A stretch of 40,776 nucleotides of DNA from Oscillospiraceae bacterium (GTDB taxonomy: Bacteria > Bacillota > Clostridia > Oscillospirales > Oscillospiraceae). Position 1 is the stretch's first letter. Each line of letters opens with the position of its first letter. The translations under genes and the position numbers were made by a program. Under the pieces are notes generated by a model. That model worked only from the letters and a program-made list of their open reading frames with translations, had not been told where the DNA came from and made no database searches. Below, piece after piece: positions 1 through 4,754 of the stretch. Location: positions 1 through 40,776 of the forward strand of contig JAFRMX010000010.1 in the NCBI GenBank assembly GCA_017430455.1, written 5' to 3'.

Positions 1-16
1 CTGTGAACTGTGCACT
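1..16. repeat. Heptamer repeat tract, left edge
   Basis: The window opens with CTGTGAACTGTGCACT, made of seven-base units CTGTGAA/CTGTGCA. The same string recurs at 342-357 and 381-396. It lies 12 bases upstream of a GAAAGGA ribosome binding site, as the copy at 381-396 does before the next gene. It may extend beyond the window edge. Confidence 0.75.
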
Positions 17-42
17 AAAAAATGACTGAAAGGATTTTTTTA

Positions 43-243
43 ATGAAGTCAATACTCATTCCAAGAGGCAAATCTGTTGACGAGCCGCAGCAGTACGTGG
101 CAGTTAACGGCGAAGCTTTTATCATACCCAAGGGCCTGAAATGCGAGGTGCCCGATTACATAGCTGATGAGCTCCAGCGAGCGATCGAAGCGGGCGAACA
201 GCTTGAGATCACGATATCAGACCTTAAGAAGAGTGTAAAGTGA
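43..243 (+). CDS. Small phage structural-type protein (66 aa)
   Basis: A short acidic protein without signal peptide or membrane segment. Its middle carries a 'VAVNGEAFIIPKG' segment followed by 'EVPDYIADEL'. That is the pattern of a class of very small proteins found next to capsid and connector genes in Firmicutes tailed phages, usually of unknown function. The start at 43 is preferred over an in-frame ATG at 22 because GAAAGGA ends at 34, eight bases before it, whereas the upstream ATG has no ribosome binding site. It is followed by the repeat tract 243-398 and then a helical phage-type protein. The phage assignment comes from sequence resemblance and neighbours, not from a recognised catalytic or structural motif. 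Confidence 0.65.
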   Translation: MKSILIPRGKSVDEPQQYVAVNGEAFIIPKGLKCEVPDYIADELQRAIEAGEQLEITISDLKKSVK

Positions 244-398
244 ACATTGTACAGTGAACAGTTAAGTGCAAAGGGCACAGGGCACAGGGCACAGTTAAGT
301 GCAAAGTGCACAGGGCACAGTGCAGAGTGAAGGAAAGAATAACTGTGAACTGTGCACTGTGAATTGTGCACTGAATAAAGACTGTGAACTGTGCACTG
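243..398. repeat. Intergenic heptamer repeat array with inverted halves
   Basis: Seven-base units related to ACAGTGA, GCACAGG and GCACAGT run on the plus strand from 243 to about 333. From 342 the same unit appears as its reverse complement (CTGTGAA, CTGTGCA) to 373 and again at 381-396. The two halves are complementary, so the transcript can fold into a long imperfect stem. The tract fills the whole gap between two phage-type genes and ends just before a ribosome binding site at 410-417. Confidence 0.85.
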
Positions 399-421
399 AA
401 AATCAACTTGGAAAGGAAATT

Positions 422-1180
422 ATGTCTTTTTACTACACGCCATTCAACGCTTACTCTTCCCAGGCGTATGTGGATGCCTTAAACGCCCGGAACAACTTTG
501 CAAATTCAGCAAAGCCGACATATACGGACTCCTATTCGGATGCTCTGAAGAACATCGCTAACACGATTTCAAACAGACGCTTTTCGTACGATCCCACGGC
601 GGACCCGATGTACAAAGCCGTGAAGGAGCTCTACATCAAATACGGAAAACAGGCGTCGAAAGACACACTGGGGCAGGCCTCCGATCTCACCGGAGGCTAT
701 GCCTCTTCCTACGGCCAGAACGTCGCGACTCAGGCCTACCAGAACTGGCTTTCAAAGCTGCAGGAGCAGCTCCCGACCTTCAAGACAGGCGCTCTGGACA
801 CCTATAACGCCGAGGGCGACAGACTCAGCGCCCAATACAACATGACAAAGGATGCTGCAGACGATGAATACAGGAAATATGCAGACGATCTCGGGAATTA
901 CTGGAAGCAGCTGAATTATCTCACTGATGCTGCCAACGACCTGTATGACGATCTGTATAAGACCTGGAACGCGGAGCAGACCCTGTCGCTGAAGCAGCAG
1001 CAGGCTGAATGGGACGCGAAGCAGGACGAGATAAACAACTATTACAAAGCCTTAGCTGCGAGCAGGACCGGTACTTCACGTTCTTCAGGAAGCTCCTCGG
1101 GCAGCAAGTCCTCCTCAAAGAAGGACGAACAAAAAGTCACTGCCCAGCAGATCACGATAGCGAAGCCTCCGAAGAGGTGA
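422..1180 (+). CDS. Helical phage-type protein of unknown function (252 aa)
   Basis: A polar, largely helical protein with no signal peptide or transmembrane segment. Residues about 110-215 are rich in Gln, Glu, Lys, Tyr and Asp and are probably coiled coil. The C-terminal 40 residues are a flexible Ser/Gly/Lys-rich tail ending in basic residues. I do not recognise a family. Its place between a small structural-type protein and a Prp-like protease plus lysin suggests a virion or assembly role, for example an internal or scaffold-like protein, but that is inference. The start at 422 follows GGAAAGGA at 410-417. An upstream in-frame ATG at 299 lies inside the heptamer repeat and is rejected. 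The next gene starts three bases after the stop codon. Confidence 0.7.
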   Translation: MSFYYTPFNAYSSQAYVDALNARNNFANSAKPTYTDSYSDALKNIANTISNRRFSYDPTADPMYKAVKELYIKYGKQASKDTLGQASDLTGGYASSYGQNVATQAYQNWLSKLQEQLPTFKTGALDTYNAEGDRLSAQYNMTKDAADDEYRKYADDLGNYWKQLNYLTDAANDLYDDLYKTWNAEQTLSLKQQQAEWDAKQDEINNYYKALAASRTGTSRSSGSSSGSKSSSKKDEQKVTAQQITIAKPPKR

Positions 1181-1183
1181 ATT

Positions 1184-1528
1184 ATGTTAACCATTGAGTA
1201 TTTCCCCCGTGTTCCGGCTCTGTCTTTTACAGGCCATGCCGGGTCGGGGCCGTTTGGCGAAGACCTTGTCTGCGCGGGAGCTTCCGCGCTTTTCTTTACC
1301 CTGATCAGATGTCTGGACAGGCTCGACGACGAATTTGAGCCTGAAGTCTTCAAATACGGGGACAGGATAAACATCACGCTGGACCCGCCCATATCCCTCA
1401 TGCACGACGCGAGGCTCCTTCTCGGAGCCTTCGCCGGGGGCTTTGAGATGCTGGGCGAGAAGTATCCGGAGAACGTGAAATTCATTAAAGACCCGCCGCA
1501 CTCGGCGGAAGAGGAGGATCAGTCTTGA
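1184..1528 (+). CDS. Prp-family cysteine protease, phage-associated (114 aa)
   Basis: This matches the ribosomal-processing cysteine protease family (Prp, YsxB). The signature G-H-A-G is at residues 17-20 and D-L-V-C-A-G-A-S at 27-34, placing the presumed catalytic His at 18 and Cys at 30. The spacing of twelve equals that of staphylococcal Prp (His22, Cys34), and the length is typical. Chromosomal Prp removes the N-terminal extension of ribosomal protein L27 and its gene sits between rplU and rpmA. Neither is present here. Staphylococcal Prp also cleaves capsid and scaffold proteins of phage 80alpha, so a phage-encoded prohead or structural-protein protease is the best reading. GAGGTGA at 1174-1180 is the ribosome binding site. 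The stop overlaps the TTG start of the lysin gene. Confidence 0.75.
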   Translation: MLTIEYFPRVPALSFTGHAGSGPFGEDLVCAGASALFFTLIRCLDRLDDEFEPEVFKYGDRINITLDPPISLMHDARLLLGAFAGGFEMLGEKYPENVKFIKDPPHSAEEEDQS

Positions 1529-2244
1529 ATGACATTATAAAAAAAGCACTCGACTGGGCGCTCGAGACCGCAAAAGACAATGCGCACGGGTATTCCCAGG
1601 CAGTGCGCTGGGGGCCCGACTACGACTGTTCGAGCTTTATCATATCCGCTTATGAAAACGCCGGCCTTAAGGTAAAGGAAGCCGGGGCTTCGTATACCGG
1701 GAATTTGAGAGACGCTTTCGAAAAATGCGGCTTCGGCGCTTATCCGAGGCAGCCCGTATCCAAGCTTGAGCCCGGAGACGTGCTTTTAAACGAGAGGCAC
1801 CACGCCGCAATGTACATAGGCGACGGAAAAGTCGCCGCGGCGAGATCCTCCGACGGTTTTCCGCTAAGCGGAGACCAGAGCGGGCGGGAGATCTGCGTAC
1901 AGAATTATTACGATTATCCCTGGGACTGCGTGCTGCGATATGCTCCGCAAGTGAACAGTGTACAGAGTACAGAGTACAGTGGACAGAGTACAGTGAACAG
2001 TGGACAGGGGACGGTAGACTGCGATGTAGCTTTGCCGGTGCTTAAAAAGGGAGACAAAGGGACTGCCGTTAAGATCATGCAGGAGCTTCTGATCGCGGGC
2101 GGCTTTAACTGCGGACCCGACGGGGCCGACGGGGACTTCGGGCCGAACACCGCGAAGGCTCTGAAGAGTTTTCAGACCGCGAGAGAGCTCTGCGCAGATA
2201 CCGTTTGCGGAAAAGAAACATGGGAGGAACTAATTAAGATATGA
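1525..2244 (+). CDS. Phage endolysin: NlpC/P60-like peptidase plus peptidoglycan-binding domain
   Basis: Residues 1-140 form an NlpC/P60 or CHAP-type papain-like amidase/endopeptidase domain with presumed catalytic Cys35 in 'YDCSSF' and His92 or His93 in 'RHHAAMYIG'. Residues about 168-239 are a PG_binding_1 domain ('LKKGDKGTAVKIMQ', 'DGDFGPNTAKALKSFQ'). The linker between them is encoded by heptamer repeats (1951-2012), giving a Ser/Thr/Gln/Gly-rich stretch. No signal peptide is visible, so release probably depends on a holin, and the next gene is a candidate. Translation starts at TTG 1525 after GAGGAGGA, overlapping the previous stop by four bases. The downstream gene overlaps its last four bases (ATGA). 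The family assignment is secure; phage rather than host origin is inferred from the neighbours. Confidence 0.85.
   Translation: MNDIIKKALDWALETAKDNAHGYSQAVRWGPDYDCSSFIISAYENAGLKVKEAGASYTGNLRDAFEKCGFGAYPRQPVSKLEPGDVLLNERHHAAMYIGDGKVAAARSSDGFPLSGDQSGREICVQNYYDYPWDCVLRYAPQVNSVQSTEYSGQSTVNSGQGTVDCDVALPVLKKGDKGTAVKIMQELLIAGGFNCGPDGADGDFGPNTAKALKSFQTARELCADTVCGKETWEELIKI
1951..2012. repeat. In-frame heptamer repeats in the lysin linker
   Basis: Eight to nine consecutive seven-base units of the form ACAGNGN (ACAGTGT, ACAGAGT, ACAGTGG, ACAGTGA) lie inside the lysin gene. Three units equal seven codons, so the frame is kept with a seven-residue periodicity rich in Ser, Gln, Thr and Gly. The tract falls exactly between the catalytic and cell-wall-binding domains. 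Confidence 0.9.
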
Positions 2245-2441
2245 ACCAGTATACAGTCGAGATCCTGATAGGGCTTATGTCTCTTCTGGGTTCTCTGATA
2301 GGAGCTTACTCGGGCTTTAAGCTCACTGCCTACAGAGTCGAGCAGCTCGAGAAGAAAGTCGATATGCACAACAACTTCGCGAGAAGAATGCCCGTTCTGG
2401 AGGAACAGATCAGCGAACTTAAAAGGAGCCTGGACAAATGA
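2241..2441 (+). CDS. Holin-like small membrane protein (66 aa)
   Basis: One hydrophobic segment at residues about 7-28 with Gly and Ser, followed by a charged Lys/Glu/Arg-rich helix (residues 32-66) that is likely coiled coil. This architecture is shared by XhlA/haemolysin-type and related small phage lysis proteins. The gene overlaps the lysin stop and the next gene start by four bases each (ATGA), so the three are translationally coupled. A lysis role as holin or accessory is inferred from size, topology and position directly after the lysin; no sequence motif proves it. Confidence 0.6.
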   Translation: MNQYTVEILIGLMSLLGSLIGAYSGFKLTAYRVEQLEKKVDMHNNFARRMPVLEEQISELKRSLDK

Positions 2442-2803
2442 CGATCCAGGACCTTTTCGACGAAGTCGATGCTCTTGTTCCAAACTTCTATACGACGGAG
2501 CAGAAGCTCAAGTGGTTCAACGATCTGGAATACAAAATATACATGGAGCTCTTCACGGAGTTTTATCCCGGAGAGCTCCCCGATTATACGGACCACGCGG
2601 ACGCTACGGAAACGCCACAGGTGGACAACGCCTACGGGCGGGATATGTACCTGCACTACCTCGCCGCGCAGATCGACTTCTACAACGACGAGTACAGCAA
2701 GTACAACCAGGCGATAACGCTTTTCAACAACGCTTACAAGGCGTATGAGGACTATTATACGAGGACTTACTCCTCGAAGAGGGAACACTTCTGGAGGATA
2801 TAG
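2438..2803 (+). CDS. Phage head-tail connector-like protein (121 aa)
   Basis: A soluble helical protein beginning 'MTIQDLFDEVDALVPNFYTT', followed by 'EQKLKWFNDLEYKIYMELF'. This resembles the N-terminal helices of gp6-type head-tail connector or neck proteins of Firmicutes siphophages. The Tyr/Lys-rich C-terminal helix contains 'YLAAQIDFYNDEYSKYNQAI'. It overlaps the holin-like gene by four bases. Eleven bases after its stop comes a short remnant of the 3' end of the large phage protein encoded intact at 4755-6608, which suggests the two genes were once adjacent. The function is assigned by resemblance only. Confidence 0.6.
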   Translation: MTIQDLFDEVDALVPNFYTTEQKLKWFNDLEYKIYMELFTEFYPGELPDYTDHADATETPQVDNAYGRDMYLHYLAAQIDFYNDEYSKYNQAITLFNNAYKAYEDYYTRTYSSKREHFWRI

Positions 2804-2813
2804 GGGTTGCGGA

Positions 2814-2881
2814 TTGCCCATAAGACGCGATCATCTCCGGTACCGTCTTTCGGGCACCGGAGATGTGAAGGAATATTCGAT
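2814..2881 (+). pseudogene. Remnant of the 3' end of the 617-aa phage gene
   Basis: About 68 bases match 6505-6572 closely, sharing TTGCCCA, GCGATCATCTCCGGTACCG, GCACCGGAGATG and TATTCGA. Translated, it reads 'RDHLRYRLSGTGDVKEYS' against 'CDHLRYRISGTGDVRIYS' in the intact gene. There is no start codon and no upstream part of the gene. It contains the inverted repeat 2832-2865. Confidence 0.75.
2832..2865. repeat. ATCTCCGG inverted repeat (copy 1)
   Basis: The arm CATCTCCGGTACCG (2832-2845) pairs with CACCGGAGATG ending at 2865. Equivalent hairpins are at 6522-6555 and 9698-9731. A terminator with nearly the same arms is at 37183-37214. No T tract follows here, so it is not called a terminator. 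Confidence 0.7.
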
Positions 2882-2894
2882 GCGGTCAGTTTTC

Positions 2895-3908
2895 TTATTC
2901 GTCCTCGTCTCTGTATCTCGGCTGTTTTGAGGTTTTGCCTGACCTTCTGCGTTTTCTTCTGTTGTTTTCAAGCGTTTTGAGATAGATCACGGTCCCGCAG
3001 ACTATGGCTGCTATAGCAACTGCTCCGAAAGCGAAAAGGCCGGTGTGGTCTTTTTTTACGTTTTCTTCAGGCTCGGGCGTCGGTGAAGGGGAAGGCTCGG
3101 GTTCTTCTGTCGGGGTCGGAGCAGGCTCCGGGGTCACCGCGGCTTCTTCTGTCGGAACCGGAGTCGCCTGTGTCTGGGTCGGTGTCGCGGGGGCCGCCGT
3201 CGCGGGTGCGGGAGTGGCAGGCGTAACGTTGATCTTTGCGGCTCCGGTATAAACGGGGCCTCCGTTCCCGCTGAATGAAGCATAGACTGACCACCCGCTC
3301 ATCGAAACCGGAATACCGGACAGGTGAAGCGAATCGCTGTTCGCTCCGCTCACAGAGAGCCCGGGGAAATGTGATGGAGCATCGGCTGCGGAATATACAG
3401 TGCCTCCGTCCGCGCTCTGAACATACCAGCTTGTACCCGTGGAATTGTCGGCATGGGCCACGAACCATGCGTCTTCGCCTGCGGCAACAGATTCACCGGT
3501 AGGGCTCTTGGTAACTTTAACTTTCGAATCGGGAGCCGGTGTTTCGGGCGGATCGGTCGTCGTGACCGCGACGCTGCGGGTCTCTGTATCTCCGCAGCGG
3601 GAGCAGGTCCGCGTCTCAGTGCCTGAGCCGCTTGAAGTCCAGGCGCTCCAGCTGTGGCCAAGGGCGGGAGTGTAATCGGTGTGCTCTCTGCCGCAGTACT
3701 CACACCTCCAGTATTTTGCTCCATCTTTAGTACAGGTGGCGGAATCTTCATGAATAAGTACCCATTCATGATGACCGCCATTATTTAAATCGGCATAAAA
3801 GTCGGGGCACTGATCGTCTGGCGGATCGGCGTGGACAGTTACCGGCAGAACGGACACCATCAGTACAAGGACCAGCAGGAAACATGAAAGCTTCATCGCC
3901 TTTTTCAT
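2895..3908 (-). CDS. Secreted, C-terminally anchored surface protein with Ig-like module (337 aa)
   Basis: The signal peptide covers residues 1-27 (Lys-rich start, Leu/Val core, 'VHA' cleavage site). Residues about 45-115 hold two Cys-rich motifs, 'CEYCG' with 'ALGHSWSAW' and 'CSRCG', of a type common in clostridial surface proteins. Residues about 130-230 form an Ig-like module starting 'KVTKSPTGESVAAGEDAWF'. It is clearly related to the module in the protein encoded at 23096-24289. A Thr/Pro/Ala/Glu-rich linker follows, then one membrane segment (about 290-312) and a short very basic cytoplasmic tail. The start has AGGAGG about eight bases upstream, and a promoter lies at 3968-3996. The gene sits in opposite orientation between phage-type genes, so it was probably inserted there. 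The ligand is unknown. Confidence 0.8.
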   Translation of the reverse strand: MKKAMKLSCFLLVLVLMVSVLPVTVHADPPDDQCPDFYADLNNGGHHEWVLIHEDSATCTKDGAKYWRCEYCGREHTDYTPALGHSWSAWTSSGSGTETRTCSRCGDTETRSVAVTTTDPPETPAPDSKVKVTKSPTGESVAAGEDAWFVAHADNSTGTSWYVQSADGGTVYSAADAPSHFPGLSVSGANSDSLHLSGIPVSMSGWSVYASFSGNGGPVYTGAAKINVTPATPAPATAAPATPTQTQATPVPTEEAAVTPEPAPTPTEEPEPSPSPTPEPEENVKKDHTGLFAFGAVAIAAIVCGTVIYLKTLENNRRKRRRSGKTSKQPRYRDEDE

Positions 3909-3967
3909 AAGAACCTCCTCCTTTATCAGTTTTCATCTGTTTACAGTTTACATTCGTTAATAATATA

Positions 3968-3996
3968 ACTATATCAGATGCTCCCGGGCTTGTAAA
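3968..3996 (-). promoter_or_regulatory. Promoter for the Ig-like surface protein gene
   Basis: On the minus strand a TTTACA -35 box (3991-3996) and a TATAGT -10 box (3968-3973) are separated by exactly 17 bases. They lie about 60 bases upstream of the gene starting at 3908. The match to the sigma-A consensus is good but the site is unproven. Confidence 0.55.
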
Positions 3997-4032
3997 TCAA
4001 AAAGACCGACGATACTATTAATTAATTTATGT

Positions 4033-4095
4033 CCGGCGGGTCTGAAGCATGCTTCATTCAATACCGCCGGGTCGCGATAAATCGCTCCGCTCAAT
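4033..4095. repeat. Partial copy of the palindromic MITE core
   Basis: The core CCGGCGGGTCTGAAGCATGC and the following TTCATTCAATACCGCCGGGT reproduce the central part of the elements at 4589-4738 and 9377-9566, here with GC in place of AT at the palindrome centre. Two nested palindromes are present: CCGGCGG with CCGCCGG, and TGAAGCATGCTTCA. Neither ACAAAACAGCC terminal repeat is present, so this copy is truncated at both ends. Confidence 0.75.
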
Positions 4096-4120
4096 GAAAA
4101 GACGAAAGGATTATTGGAAT

Positions 4121-4330
4121 ATGACTGATACAGATAAAATAATAAAGCATCTTAAAGCGATATGGGAGCTTGCGGAAGAGAGCTGCCCGGGCGGGCTTTT
4201 ATTGCTCTCCGTCCACAAAGACGAGACCGGGATCCGCTATATGATAAACAACTGCGCCTACCCGCACAGCGATGACAAGGGCCCGGACATAGCCACGCCC
4301 ATCGATATTTATTATTGCGAAGGGATATAA
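4121..4330 (+). CDS. Hypothetical protein (69 aa)
   Basis: A small soluble protein starting 'MTDTDKIIKHLKAIWELAEE', with two Cys residues and an acidic C-terminus. No known domain, signal peptide or membrane segment was recognised. The start at 4121 follows AAAGGA (4105-4110) by ten bases. The in-frame ATG at 4049 lies inside the repeat core and is rejected. It is flanked by repeats on both sides within the phage-derived mosaic, so it may be a phage or mobile-element gene. Codon use looks coding, but there is no independent support for function. Confidence 0.5.
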   Translation: MTDTDKIIKHLKAIWELAEESCPGGLLLLSVHKDETGIRYMINNCAYPHSDDKGPDIATPIDIYYCEGI

Positions 4331-4588
4331 AAATAACCGAGTTATTGCGGCGCAATTTACTTCTCAAGAAGTCATTGCTAGTACTCCGCATTCTCCTCGG
4401 TACGGTAATAATATATCACAGTCAGAAGCAAAGAGCAACATGTGTCAACGGAGAGGTTAAGGACTCTGCCGAGGCTACTGCCGCCACGCCTACACTTACT
4501 CGTCATGACGGAGTTGATGTTGCTCTGTTTTGGAAAATATCAGAAATATCTGTGTTTGTCAATCCGTATGCTGGCGCTAAATGGTTAT
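4331..4588. other. Non-coding stretch before MITE copy A
   Basis: I see no convincing gene here. Two overlapping short reading frames cross it, but both run into the repeat at 4589, lack ribosome binding sites and resemble no family. The last 15 bases (GCGCTAAATGGTTAT, from 4574) are also found before MITE copy B at 9362, so the duplicated block begins a little outside the element itself. Confidence 0.6.
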
Positions 4589-4738
4589 ACAAAACAGCCG
4601 ACGGATTGCCGCGGCCAGTTTGAGAACTGGGTCTCGCCTGCGGGCTCGGTCACCGGCGGGTCTGAAACATGTTTCATTCAATACCGCCGGGTCGCAACAA
4701 GTTGCTCCGCCTCGCAATGACAGAGAGGGCTGTTTTGT
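4589..4738. mobile_element. MITE-like element, copy A (150 bp)
   Basis: Terminal inverted repeats ACAAAACAGCC (4589-4599) and GGCTGTTTTGT (4728-4738) enclose a palindromic core CCGGCGGGTCTGAAACATGT, with a complementary arm ending CCGCCGG at about 4690. No coding capacity is visible. The inner left arm reads GACGGATTGCC and the inner right arm CTCGCAATGACAG. In copy B these two types of arm are swapped. The element ends six bases before the ribosome binding site of the 617-residue phage gene. Confidence 0.7.
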
Positions 4739-4754
4739 TTTATAAGGAGAATAT

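Noticed and set aside
243..398. Repeat tract considered as a CRISPR array
   Set aside because: The unit is seven bases, without unique spacers of 30-40 bases and without cas genes in the window.
1184..1528. Protease gene considered as the ordinary chromosomal prp (ysxB)
   Set aside because: rplU and rpmA, which normally flank it, are absent and both neighbours are phage-type genes. The family assignment itself is kept.
2832..2865. Hairpin considered as a terminator between the convergent genes
   Set aside because: No T tract follows on either strand, and it is explained as part of the phage-gene remnant.
4315..4623. A 102-codon open frame overlapping the 69-aa gene
   Set aside because: It runs into the MITE terminal repeat, lacks a ribosome binding site and resembles nothing known.
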